Positions 1-7,234 of a DNA stretch of 10,960 bases are shown here, in pieces; position 1 is the first letter of the stretch; the number at the start of each line of letters is the position of its first letter. This DNA is from Planctomicrobium sp. (GTDB lineage Bacteria > Planctomycetota > Planctomycetia > Planctomycetales > Planctomycetaceae): NCBI GenBank assembly GCA_029259835.1, contig JAJDEL010000739.1:1-10960 (forward strand), written 5' to 3'. The position numbers and the translations under genes are program-made. The notes beneath the pieces are model-generated. The model was not told where the DNA came from. It did not search any database and saw only the letters and a program-made list of their open reading frames with translations.

Positions 1-878
1 TGGTTTCAGCAGCTGATGGCCCGATGCCCCAGACTCGCGAACACATCCTGCTTGCACGCCAGGTTGGTGTGCCAGCTTTGGTGATTTTCCTGAACAAGTG
101 TGATCTCGTCGACGACGAAGAGCTTCTCGAACTTGTGGAAATGGAAGCTCGCGACCTGCTGAGTGCCTACGACTTCCCAGGCGATGACGTCTCGGTAATC
201 AAAGGTTCGGCAAAGCCTGCTCTTGATGATCCTGGTAATCCTGAGAAAAACGCTTGCATTGGCGAGTTGATGGACGCACTTGATGCTGACATCCCTGAGC
301 CTGACCGTGAGGTTGACAAGCCATTCCTAATGGCAATTGAAGATGTCTTTTCAATCGAAGGTCGCGGTACAGTCGTGACTGGTCGTATTGAGCAAGGAGT
401 CGTCAAGGTTGGCGAAAAAATCCAAATCATCGGACTTCGTGAAACTCAGGAGACAACCGTCACCGGAGTTGAGATGTTCCGCAAGATCCTGGACACAGGA
501 AGTGCTGGCGATAACGTCGGAATCCTTCTTCGTGGTACCAGAAAAGAAGATGTTGAACGCGGTCAGGTGCTTGCAGCCCCTGGCTCAATCAACCCACACA
601 CAAAAGTTGAAGCTGAAATTTACGTTCTCAGCAAAGACGAAGGTGGTCGCAAGACTCCGTTCTTTAGCGGATATCGTCCACAGTTCTACTTCCGCACAAC
701 GGACGTCACTGGGGCTGTCAAGCTTCTTGGCGATGCCGAGATGTGCATGCCTGGCGATAACGTCAAGCTAGAAATCGAATTGATCAAGCCTGTCGCACTC
801 GACGATGGTAGCCGCTTCGCGATTCGCGAAGGTGGACGCACAGTCGGTTCAGGTATTGTGACTAAAGTGATCGAGTAG
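1..878 (+). CDS. tuf: Elongation factor Tu (EF-Tu), 5'-truncated by window edge
   Basis: EF-Tu is the GTPase that carries aminoacyl-tRNA to the ribosomal A site. The first complete codon is at position 3 and the frame runs to TAG at 876-878, giving 291 residues. By comparison with E. coli EF-Tu (394 aa), roughly the first 105 residues lie outside the window. Seen in sequence: the [10 protein letters not shown] segment just after the G3 region, the G4 box NKCD (bases 93-104), the G5-like GSAK, then the domain 2 signature [10 protein letters not shown] (from about 364) and domain 3 with [32 protein letters not shown] and the terminal [11 protein letters not shown]1, switch I and G3 are not visible. 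Nothing is broken in the visible part. Identification is essentially certain. The ATG at 24 is an internal Met, not the start. The next gene on the strand is rpmG. Confidence 0.98.
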   Translation, partial: VSAADGPMPQTREHILLARQVGVPALVIFLNKCDLVDDEELLELVEMEARDLLSAYDFPGDDVSVIKGSAKPALDDPGNPEKNACIGELMDALDADIPEPDREVDKPFLMAIEDVFSIEGRGTVVTGRIEQGVVKVGEKIQIIGLRETQETTVTGVEMFRKILDTGSAGDNVGILLRGTRKEDVERGQVLAAPGSINPHTKVEAEIYVLSKDEGGRKTPFFSGYRPQFYFRTTDVTGAVKLLGDAEMCMPGDNVKLEIELIKPVALDDGSRFAIREGGRTVGSGIVTKVIE

Positions 879-903
879 TTTCACAACAAGAATTTTTGCA
901 ACC

Positions 904-947
904 AGCATCCGGCGTTTCAGAAGGGAGCGTCGGATTGCTGCCGTTTT
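904..947 (+). terminator. Stem-loop between tuf and rpmG, possible attenuator or terminator
   Basis: Bases 907-918 (ATCCGGCGTTTC) pair with 924-935 over 12 consecutive positions, three of them G-U, closing an AGAAG loop (919-923). The stem extends by three more pairs (904-906 with 937-939) across a single bulged T. A short T run (TTTT, 944-947) follows four bases later. The stem is strong but the T tract is short and offset, so partial termination or an RNA-processing site between tuf and rpmG is as likely as full termination. The rpmG Shine-Dalgarno lies directly downstream. Confidence 0.6.
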
Positions 948-961
948 AAGAGGTGAGTTGG

Positions 962-1117
962 ATGTCTCGCGAATTTGTATGGCTCGAATGCACTGAATGT
1001 GGTGACCGCAATTACCGCGCACCAAAAGAAATGCGTGGCACAGAGCGCCTGGAGTTGATGAAATACTGTCCCAAATTGAGACGGCACACTTTACACAAAG
1101 AGTCACGTAAGAAGTGA
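962..1117 (+). CDS. rpmG: Large ribosomal subunit protein bL33
   Basis: This 51-residue protein belongs to the bL33 family of the 50S subunit. It starts [19 protein letters not shown] and ends [12 protein letters not shown], the classic L33 tail. The ATG at 962 is preceded by an AGAGGTGAG Shine-Dalgarno (about 949-957). L33 exists in zinc-binding form with two Cys pairs (CxxC and CPxC) and zinc-free form without them. Here C10, C13 and C36 are present, but the fourth position is Leu39 in CPKL where CPxC is usual, so zinc coordination may be weakened or lost. Position between tuf and tRNA-Trp matches the conserved tuf-rpmG-trpT arrangement of many bacteria. Lysine/arginine-rich C-terminus fits rRNA binding. 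Identification is firm; the zinc interpretation is inference. Confidence 0.93.
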   Translation: MSREFVWLECTECGDRNYRAPKEMRGTERLELMKYCPKLRRHTLHKESRKK

Positions 1118-1160
1118 GTCTTAAAAGCAGTCCTGCAGTTCGAAGCAATACCCAGATTGA

Positions 1161-1233
<73 letters not shown>

Positions 1234-1377
1234 TTTAATATCAAAGGAGTTAGGGTGATTCGGGGTGTCGGCGAAATCCGTTTGCCAGCCCCATGCCAGT
1301 GGAGTTTTCATTATTGAGTGACCTTTTGTTTTTCTCATTACTCTTTTGTGTACTCCCTACAAGTACATGACTCAACT
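1234..1377. other. Junction region between tRNA-Trp and the truncated adaptor gene
   Basis: This 144 bp segment separates the plus-strand translation genes from the converging minus-strand export operon. It has a strong Shine-Dalgarno (AAAGGAG, 1243-1249) in the place where secE often begins, but no SecE-like reading frame follows. Two short plus-strand frames exist: GTG 1255 to TGA 1317 (20 aa) and ATG 1293 to TGA 1370 (25 aa, hydrophobic centre). Neither is recognisable. No convincing terminator hairpin or repeat of the tRNA 3' end was seen here. Confidence 0.5.
1255..1317 (+). other. Possible 20-aa small ORF with strong Shine-Dalgarno, unrecognised
   Basis: GTG at 1255 lies 5 bases after AAAGGAG (1243-1249) and opens a 20-codon frame (VIRGVGEIRLPAPCQWSFHY) ending at TGA 1315-1317. 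The Shine-Dalgarno is better than those of several real genes in the window, so some initiation here is plausible. It could be a real small peptide, or the surviving ribosome-binding site of a gene (such as secE) lost in a rearrangement. I do not recognise the peptide and call it only as a candidate. Confidence 0.25.
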
Positions 1378-2400
1378 TCAGGTGACTCGCTGTGTATCAG
1401 CAGTCCATCCCACGGGAGTGGAGACCACAACGATCCGGGCCTCAATGCGAAAGCCATCGCCAAGTTTCGAGCGGAACGACCGGGGTCCGGCGAAGTCAGC
1501 AATAACGTTGACGCGTTTCTCTTCAACTCCCAAAGCAGAGACTTTCAGAAAGGCTGAAGGCTCGACAATTCGCACAACACCTTCGAGAGTCGTGTCGCCT
1601 CCCCAGTGTTCCAGGTAGACTTTATCGCCCGGATGAATCTTGACGGCATCCGACGAAAGGACATCAATTTCGATCTCAAGATCTTGCGGGTCGCCCAACT
1701 CGATCAGTGGTGTCGCGGCAGCGACGGCACCTGCGTCTTCGAGAAAAACACGCAGCACCTGACCATTGATTGGGGAAATCAGCCGAAGAGCATTTTGCGC
1801 GGACTCACCATCACTTACATCGTAACGTCCTGCAGCTGCACGAGCGTGATTAAGTTCGAATGCGGCAACTTTGACACCGAATTCTGCCGACCTCACGTCA
1901 GCTTCTGCGATCCGCAGTCCATGCTCGGCGGAATCAAAATCGGCTTGCGATATCGCATTTTTGTCGAGGAGTCTTTGTGATCGATCATAATCGTGTTGGG
2001 CTAACTCCAGTGTTTCATTGGCCCGAGCCAATGTGGCGTCGGCTTGCTGCGATGCAGCCTCTGAAGCTTGCATGAGTGCTTCGAATTCAGCCTGCATTCT
2101 TGCATCATGCAACGTGGGATCGTTCGGCCTGATATAAGCCAACTCGGTAACATTTTGTTCTACGACATCCCCGACATGCAATTGCAGCCGCAGAAGCTTA
2201 CCTGAGATCGGAGTTGACACCACGTACTTTTCCCGGATGCGTGTCTCACCTTCGTCGTTGACCGTGACCTCCAACGATCCACGAGTGACCGCAGATAAAT
2301 CGACTCCGACGCGCTCTGGCCAGAATCCGTAGACGAGCATCACGGCAAGAATAGCAATGGTTAATAACCATGGCAGTTTTGTCATCGTACGTTTCTTCAT
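1378..2400 (-). CDS. HlyD-family periplasmic adaptor of ABC exporter, C-terminally truncated
   Basis: This 340-residue protein is a membrane fusion (adaptor) subunit that would link the inner-membrane exporter to an outer-membrane channel. ATG at 2400 overlaps the permease stop as ATGA, implying translational coupling; upstream codons in this frame belong to the permease end. Seen: a single N-terminal membrane anchor (residues 9-27), a first lipoyl-like half (about 59-83, STPISGKLLRLQLHVGDVV), an alpha-helical coiled-coil hairpin (about 97-190), a second lipoyl half (207-237, ISPINGQVLRVFLEDAGAV) and a beta-barrel region (about 240-325). After RIEARIVV (318-325) the chain ends in an unrelated-looking STPVGWTADTQRVT. 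Family members usually continue some 50-80 residues with a membrane-proximal domain. The two other frames downstream close quickly and do not restore it. It is probably damaged; function is uncertain. Confidence 0.85.
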   Translation of the reverse strand: MKKRTMTKLPWLLTIAILAVMLVYGFWPERVGVDLSAVTRGSLEVTVNDEGETRIREKYVVSTPISGKLLRLQLHVGDVVEQNVTELAYIRPNDPTLHDARMQAEFEALMQASEAASQQADATLARANETLELAQHDYDRSQRLLDKNAISQADFDSAEHGLRIAEADVRSAEFGVKVAAFELNHARAAAGRYDVSDGESAQNALRLISPINGQVLRVFLEDAGAVAAATPLIELGDPQDLEIEIDVLSSDAVKIHPGDKVYLEHWGGDTTLEGVVRIVEPSAFLKVSALGVEEKRVNVIADFAGPRSFRSKLGDGFRIEARIVVVSTPVGWTADTQRVT

Positions 2401-4763
2401 TCTTTCACTTTCAGAACAGCGATGAGGTCGAGTTTGTCCAACATCCTTCTTACGACCAGAGATGACACGATGGCAGAACTGATCAAGATGGTTGTGGCTC
2501 CCGCGAATGTGGCTCGGCTGACCACAAATGGAAATCGATGTGTTTCCGTGTCCAAGGCCAGAGTTGCAACGAACGCGAAGCCGCAACCAATCGGAAGGCC
2601 AATGGGAACAGAGAGCAGAGTGATGATCGCAAGTTCACCGAGCAGTACGGTTGAGATTTCGCGGCGTTTAAATCCCATCACCCGGAGAGTTGCCAAGTCA
2701 CGACTCCGCTCCGCGAGCGTGATGAGTGCGCAGTTGTAGATCACTCCGAATGCGATAATCGAAGCAAATGCATAGTTGACCATCCTCATTACAAATGTGT
2801 TCTCCGAAACCGTCTTAACAAAATTCTTGTGTGCCGCATTCTTGTCCAGGATGCCGGCAATGGCTGGCGTCTCTTTCACCTGAGCATAGAGTTCGTCGAG
2901 TCGCCTTGGGTCGACCTCGATAAATGCACCTGACAATCGTTCGCCCTCCTGCATCAAAAGATGGAGTTCGTGTCGATTCATGTACGCTCCGGGAGTCGCG
3001 TAGTCGGGGAAGACCCTCGCAATGGGGACCGTCAGTCGTTGACGTTTGCCATCCAATACTTCCACGGTAACCTTATCGCCGGTGACAACGTCAAGGATTT
3101 CGGCCAGCTTCTGGGAAATCGTCAACGCCCGAATCGATGGAAACGGAACCTGTCGTTCAGCATCATCAAGCACACGAAAGAGTTCCGCTTGCTCTTCAAG
3201 CCCCATCAATTCCAAGCGGTGTTCTTTGCTTCCCTGTCGTAAGCGGACTGGCACCGTACGGAAGTACTCGGCTCGGGTCACGCCCGGCAAATGAAGGATA
3301 TCGTGCTGCGATTGTGCAGATGCGGTTTCGTAGAAAGTCAGCATCACGTCTTGTCGTTGTGTTCGCTCGAACTGCACTTCCGTCACATAGTTGATGGTGT
3401 CCTGGAAGAAAGATCCCAACACAAGTACAGACAGCCCCATGGCCATCCCCAATACAGAGAACGCTGTTGATCGTTTATTTGTTTCGAGACGACGTACAAT
3501 CATTCGGCCGATGGGGGAAAGATACATCTCCAGACCCAGCCGTTTAACAATCGAAGCTCGGTCGGCGTTCGGGGCTTCGGGGCGCATCGATACGGCCGGT
3601 GGCAGCCGACTCGCTCGACGGATGGAGGAGAAACTGCCAGCAAACGCTGCGACGAATGAGATCAATGATGCAAGCACTGCTTCCGTTCTGGCGAATTCGT
3701 ATAAGACCGTCGGGAAGCGAAAGAAGCGAGCGTACTGATTGGTCATCCACCAAGACATCGGCAAGCTTAGCAGGAATCCAATCAGAGAACCGAGCAAAAT
3801 CAGCGTAATCACCAGCTTCATGTAGTACATGCCGATTTCGCGCTGTCGATATCCAAACGCACGCAACGTTGCGATCTGTTCCTGTTGCTGATGGACCATC
3901 CGCGAAAACACCAGATTGAAGAGAAAGGTTGCCACCGCCAGAAAAATCGAAGGTGTCACGAAGGCCATGCTGCCAGTTTGATGCATTTCGTCTGCAAGAC
4001 GGTGATGTGAGGGCTGATCCGAGCGGTCGTAAGCTCCGACACCTCCATAACGTTCTGTGAGTTGATCGGCTCGAAAGAGGACGTTTTTGACAGAAGCACG
4101 GGATCTGAGTGTCATTACAGCGTCGTTGAACGCGCCTTCCATGTTGAAGGCCGCCTCGAGTTGCCGACGCGGCATCCAGAGAACTCCATAGCGGCGATTG
4201 TCCGTCAGTAGCAAGCCCGGCTGTGTGACGTAAATGAACTCCGGCGACATCCCGATGCCGACGATACGTAGTCGTTCCTTTCGTCCACCCATGATTGCAG
4301 AAAGTTGATCGCCTGGTTGAAATCCATGAGCATCAGCGAACTGTTCACTTGCAATGACCTCAACCTGTCCGGTTGGATTGGGGAGCCGACCTCTGATCAG
4401 AGTTACGGAGTTCAGGCTAGAACCTGCTTCTGGATTGATTGAAACCAACCGGCAAGATGCTGGTTCGGACATCTGCGGGACGTCGAGAATGATGTTCTGG
4501 ACGATTCGCGTTTCGACGCGTGCGACGCCTGGAATCTCTTTCATCCGATTCGCCAACTCACTCGGTGCACGAGTCATACTGACGAACACATCGCCGAAAT
4601 GAGAATCTGAGTAGTACTGATTCATGCTCCTTTTAAGTGAAAGCATTGTACTCATCGACATCACGAACGTCGCCACTCCACATGCGAGCAGGATGCTAAT
4701 GGCCAGCCCCTGCCGCCACATTCGCATGGCATCCGAAATCAATAATCGATTGAGTGGCTTCAT
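2397..4763 (-). CDS. ABC transporter permease with two FtsX/MacB-type domains
   Basis: The 788-residue inner-membrane permease has a duplicated architecture. By hydropathy I see eight membrane segments, near residues 18-40, 270-290, 315-338, 362-382, 434-455, 660-682, 706-735 and 752-772. This is two copies of a four-TM FtsX-like unit, each with a large periplasmic domain after its first TM (about 45-265 and 460-655). The coupling-helix region recurs in both halves: EQIATLRAFGYRQREI (295-310) and RDLATLRVMGFKRREI (688-703). Such proteins work with a LolD/MacB-type ATPase in lipoprotein, peptide or lipid export, and with an HlyD adaptor here. The fused two-unit layout resembles YbbP/SalY-type permeases rather than single-unit MacB. 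ATG at 4763 lies 21 bases after the ATPase stop with a weak Shine-Dalgarno. Substrate cannot be read from the sequence. Confidence 0.93.
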   Translation of the reverse strand: MKPLNRLLISDAMRMWRQGLAISILLACGVATFVMSMSTMLSLKRSMNQYYSDSHFGDVFVSMTRAPSELANRMKEIPGVARVETRIVQNIILDVPQMSEPASCRLVSINPEAGSSLNSVTLIRGRLPNPTGQVEVIASEQFADAHGFQPGDQLSAIMGGRKERLRIVGIGMSPEFIYVTQPGLLLTDNRRYGVLWMPRRQLEAAFNMEGAFNDAVMTLRSRASVKNVLFRADQLTERYGGVGAYDRSDQPSHHRLADEMHQTGSMAFVTPSIFLAVATFLFNLVFSRMVHQQQEQIATLRAFGYRQREIGMYYMKLVITLILLGSLIGFLLSLPMSWWMTNQYARFFRFPTVLYEFARTEAVLASLISFVAAFAGSFSSIRRASRLPPAVSMRPEAPNADRASIVKRLGLEMYLSPIGRMIVRRLETNKRSTAFSVLGMAMGLSVLVLGSFFQDTINYVTEVQFERTQRQDVMLTFYETASAQSQHDILHLPGVTRAEYFRTVPVRLRQGSKEHRLELMGLEEQAELFRVLDDAERQVPFPSIRALTISQKLAEILDVVTGDKVTVEVLDGKRQRLTVPIARVFPDYATPGAYMNRHELHLLMQEGERLSGAFIEVDPRRLDELYAQVKETPAIAGILDKNAAHKNFVKTVSENTFVMRMVNYAFASIIAFGVIYNCALITLAERSRDLATLRVMGFKRREISTVLLGELAIITLLSVPIGLPIGCGFAFVATLALDTETHRFPFVVSRATFAGATTILISSAIVSSLVVRRMLDKLDLIAVLKVKE

Positions 4764-4784
4764 GAGCTTGCGTGTCTGCCTGAC

Positions 4785-5540
4785 TTACCAAACCAAATCG
4801 GCGGCAGTTTTCTTGTTGGTGTTTTGCTTGATCTCAACGATACAACCATCCGACAGATAGACGACCCGATCAGCCAGATCCGCAATCGATGCGTTATGAG
4901 TAATCACTGCTGTCAGAGTTCCGAGTTCCTGGTTAATTCGAGCGATTGCGTCGAGGACCACAATCCCTGTCTTCACATCAAGAGCTCCGGTCGGTTCATC
5001 ACACAATAAGACGTCCGGTCGCTTCCCAATCGCTCTCGCAATCGCAACGCGTTGTTGTTCGCCACCCGACAATTGCGAGGGATAGTGATTCTGGCGATCC
5101 GCGAGTCCGACGAGACGCAATGCCTCTTCTGGGTCGAGTGGATCCGGTGCGATGTCCGCCACAAGCGCCACGTTCTCAATCGCAGTCAACCCTGCGATTA
5201 AATTGTAAAACTGAAAGACAAATCCAACATGCTCTCGACGATATTGCGTTAGCTCTTCCTCGTCTGCGTTTGTTAAATCGTGGTCGCTGTATTTCACTTG
5301 TCCTTCCGTGGGTACATCAAGACCGCCTAGGATGTTCAGTAGTGTCGATTTGCCACTCCCCGATGGTCCAAGAATTACGATAAACTCACCTGGAAATAGA
5401 TCGATATCCACTCCACGCAGCGCGTGGACATCAACCTCACCCATGCGGTAGACTTTTGTCAGCCCACGCGCCTGAAAGAGTCGATCAAAAGCCACGCCCG
5501 AATCAATGGAAGTTGAAATTTTCGTCTCGCGTGCAGTCAC
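4785..5540 (-). CDS. ABC transporter ATP-binding protein, LolD/MacB-type
   Basis: A 251-residue nucleotide-binding subunit, first gene of the exporter operon. All ABC motifs are intact: Walker [10 protein letters not shown] (58-66), Q-loop Q110, signature LSGGE (157-161) after Q156, Walker B VLLCDEP (177-183), D-loop GALD (185-188) and switch His215 in ITHN. The segments [11 protein letters not shown] and [18 protein letters not shown] are typical of the LolD/MacB (MJ0796) subgroup that partners FtsX-like permeases. The start is GTG at 5540, supported by GGGGAG (minus strand, 5552-5547) six bases upstream; the only nearby upstream ATG (5555) runs into a stop after five codons in another frame. 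About 20 N-terminal residues precede the usual domain start. The C-terminal tail (240-251) is short and polar. Confidence 0.95.
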   Translation of the reverse strand: MTARETKISTSIDSGVAFDRLFQARGLTKVYRMGEVDVHALRGVDIDLFPGEFIVILGPSGSGKSTLLNILGGLDVPTEGQVKYSDHDLTNADEEELTQYRREHVGFVFQFYNLIAGLTAIENVALVADIAPDPLDPEEALRLVGLADRQNHYPSQLSGGEQQRVAIARAIGKRPDVLLCDEPTGALDVKTGIVVLDAIARINQELGTLTAVITHNASIADLADRVVYLSDGCIVEIKQNTNKKTAADLVW

Positions 5541-5546
5541 AATCTG

Positions 5547-5552
5547 CTCCCC
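5547..5552 (-). promoter_or_regulatory. Shine-Dalgarno fixing GTG start of the ATPase gene
   Basis: The minus strand reads GGGGAG CAGATT GTG, a six-base spacing to the GTG at 5540. This decides the non-ATG start. Confidence 0.7.
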
Positions 5553-5709
5553 ATAGAGAACGCAATTTCATATTGCCGGCTTTGCTTATCATCCTCAGTA
5601 CACCACTTTGTGTTTTCCGCTCGCATCGCTACAGAAATCAACGAAAGTCCGTCGTACTCACGATTTCTCTGAGCTTTGAATGCACTCGACGGATCAACCC
5701 AATGTGAGA

Positions 5710-5733
5710 TTCCCCGAAAAGTGTGTCGGGGAA
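5710..5733. repeat. Perfect 8-bp inverted repeat (stem-loop or operator)
   Basis: TTCCCCGA (5710-5717) and TCGGGGAA (5726-5733) are exact inverse complements around an 8-base spacer (AAAGTGTG). It lies about 170-190 bp upstream of the exporter ATPase start. Neither strand has a T run after the stem; A residues follow on the plus strand. An intrinsic terminator is therefore unlikely, and a protein-binding dyad or RNA hairpin is more plausible. Confidence 0.6.
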
Positions 5734-6016
5734 AAAGAAGAATGTAGCTTGCAACGAATCATCGCATCATTCGTGCCATCCAAACGAAGATCTGATATGC
5801 GTCTCCTGTTCACAACGAAATTTTCCGAAGTGATGTTCATTTTCACGAGCCCAGAGTTGAGTAACTCAGAGAAGTGAAGGAGTAAATAACTTTGTTGGCC
5901 GAGCAATGTGTTTTGCACCAGACAACGCCTCGCTCCGACATGTTTAAAGTCACCATGCAACTCATTTCTGTAATCGTGAGGCGGCCGAATCCAAATCATG
6001 CCGGAGTTAGCTGCGG

Positions 6017-6139
6017 TCTAATAGCCTGTTTGAAAATTAAGCTTCGTCCCTCACCCTAACCCTAACCCTCTTCCCCCAGGGCGAGAGGACAAAAGTCGCC
6101 ACATGGCGGCAGCGACGGGAATTTTCAAACACGTTCTAA
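6017..6139. mobile_element. MITE-like palindromic element with TCTAA target-site duplication
   Basis: TGTTTGAAAATT (6027-6038) and AATTTTCAAACA (6120-6131) form a perfect 12 bp terminal inverted repeat. TCTAA occurs directly outside both ends (6017-6021 and 6135-6139), as a 5 bp target-site duplication would. The element between the duplications is 113 bp (6022-6134) and encodes nothing. Inside are tandem CCCTAA units (about 6054-6067), a CCTCT...AGAGG hairpin (6067-6071 with 6084-6088, inner CCC/GGG pairing) and a GTCGC...GCGAC dyad. The CCCTCACCCTAACCCTC core resembles a dispersed intergenic repeat type seen in many bacterial genomes. A non-autonomous transposon-derived element is the best reading; copy number elsewhere cannot be judged from one window. 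Confidence 0.6.
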
Positions 6140-6195
6140 GGAAACAACTCCTAGAGATAGTGAAATATCGAGTGGTCAGGTCGCGGCATTATCAC

Positions 6196-6215
6196 CATTT
6201 CGTAGATGCGAAATG
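6196..6215. repeat. 7-bp hairpin downstream of the cNMP-fold gene
   Basis: CATTTCG (6196-6202) and CGAAATG (6209-6215) pair perfectly around TAGATG. It lies 44-63 bases beyond the stop codon of the minus-strand gene ending at 6259. It has low GC and no T run after it on the minus strand, so it is a poor intrinsic terminator. It may mark an mRNA 3' end or be incidental. Confidence 0.4.
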
Positions 6216-6258
6216 AAAACGAATTAGTTTGAGTTCAATGAAATGGCATCAAACACCA

Positions 6259-7026
6259 TCACTCAAGTATTGATGAGACCTTGAAGAAACCACCTGGTTT
6301 GTCATAGGGCATGCGAAGCCCCTGCCTGAACTTTCGCCAGTTGTTTGCGAGTCGTACGTCCTGTTCTCCGCGGAGAATCGTCCACGTCCAGTGATCTGTC
6401 TCGTGGAGTCTTTGCGCGAGAAGCCGAGTAATATTCAGGACAAGTCTGACTGCCGCGACTGATTCTGCCTGTAAGAGATGGCCGAACGCATCGCGACGTA
6501 AACAGAGTGTCTGCGCATCCGACTTCGCGATCACGAGTCCACCATGTTCCACTTCCCCAAAGAACGAGACCTCACCAAACAAGTCGCCAACACCCAGGTT
6601 CCCGATGTATGTCTCTTCTGTCGGAACGGAATCGACATTCGGAAGATGGACTTCGACATCACCAGAGAGAACGATGAACAGCCCCATTTCGGTTCTGTCG
6701 TCTTCTTCTGAAAGAATCACATCACCTTCCATGTGACGACAGACTTCACAAGCAGCCACAATCTCTCTGACTTCGCTATCCGTACACCCCGAAAAGAGGG
6801 CACTTTCACGAAACTCTTCAAGTAGCACTCCACCAGGGAGTGATTCTGCAGGGAAGATGGGGCGCTCATCGTCCCGTTCCAGAAGTACAAGCAACTTCTC
6901 ACCCGCCTCAGCGTCTCCGCCAGACCAAGTGACAGTTTCCCGAACGGGTCGCCAGCCTTGCGCAAGCATCTTGTTTAACCCTTCAGTCTCCTGATTGTCG
7001 ACCAGAAAATAGTGATAGCGTGTCAC
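6259..7026 (-). CDS. Cyclic-nucleotide-binding-fold protein with small N-terminal domain
   Basis: I place the start at GTG 7026, giving 255 residues (MTRYHYFLVDNQETEGLNKM...), because GGGAGG (minus strand, 7038-7033) lies six bases before it. The open frame continues to a TTG at 7263 inside the dehydrogenase gene, but that part has no Shine-Dalgarno and no protein-like character. Residues 1-53 (LNKMLAQGWRPVRE, then LLVLLERDD) resemble the small DUF4177-like fold. Residues about 75-205 form a cNMP-binding beta-roll (LFSGCTDSEVREIV, GLFIVLSGDVEVHL, GDLFGEVSFF). The conserved phosphate-contacting Arg after the GE motif is replaced near His161 (GEVEHGGLVIA), so cAMP/cGMP binding is doubtful. There is no helix-turn-helix, so it is not a CRP/FNR transcription factor. 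The C-terminal 50 residues are basic and unrecognised. It is probably a sensor or scaffold for the neighbouring enzymes (inference). Confidence 0.8.
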   Translation of the reverse strand: MTRYHYFLVDNQETEGLNKMLAQGWRPVRETVTWSGGDAEAGEKLLVLLERDDERPIFPAESLPGGVLLEEFRESALFSGCTDSEVREIVAACEVCRHMEGDVILSEEDDRTEMGLFIVLSGDVEVHLPNVDSVPTEETYIGNLGVGDLFGEVSFFGEVEHGGLVIAKSDAQTLCLRRDAFGHLLQAESVAAVRLVLNITRLLAQRLHETDHWTWTILRGEQDVRLANNWRKFRQGLRMPYDKPGGFFKVSSILE

Positions 7027-7032
7027 CACGAG

Positions 7033-7038
7033 CCTCCC
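7033..7038 (-). promoter_or_regulatory. Shine-Dalgarno fixing GTG 7026 start
   Basis: The minus strand reads GGGAGG CTCGTG GTG. The spacing of six bases to the second GTG is optimal; the first GTG would be only three bases away. This supports the shorter protein. Confidence 0.65.
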
Positions 7039-7234
7039 GTTAAATAAGTCATCAAACTCACGATCCGCATCCGCCTGCTGTCGCGGCACGTTCAAGACAG
7101 GTCGCAAATCCGATACCAACTTGAGAACTGGTATAGATAGCTTGCCAATTGCAGTCTGCGGCGAGGTAGGAGAATTGGCCTGTGACCGCAGGGCACATTG
7201 CTGTGCAGTTTGGACCACACTGTCAGGGCGGGCT

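Larger units (their letters stand above)
5541..6016. other. Gene-free region upstream of the exporter operon
   Basis: No convincing gene is present on either strand. Frames of 65-101 codons exist (for example minus 5694-5999), but they lack a Shine-Dalgarno, recognisable motifs and a plausible protein composition. The operon promoter should be here on the minus strand, but I see no match strong enough to name. The clear structure is the perfect stem-loop at 5710-5733, listed separately. Confidence 0.6.

Noticed and set aside
2401..2586. Upstream extension of the adaptor frame
   Set aside because: It lies entirely inside the permease coding sequence; the ATGA overlap at 2397-2400 is the natural start.
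5694..5999. 101-codon minus-strand frame in the gene-free region
   Set aside because: It has no Shine-Dalgarno or recognisable motif, and its far end runs across the perfect stem-loop; it is most likely a chance frame.
6050..6070. CCCTAA repeats as a telomere or CRISPR-like array
   Set aside because: Only two or three units occur and they lie within the palindromic element; there are no regular spacers.
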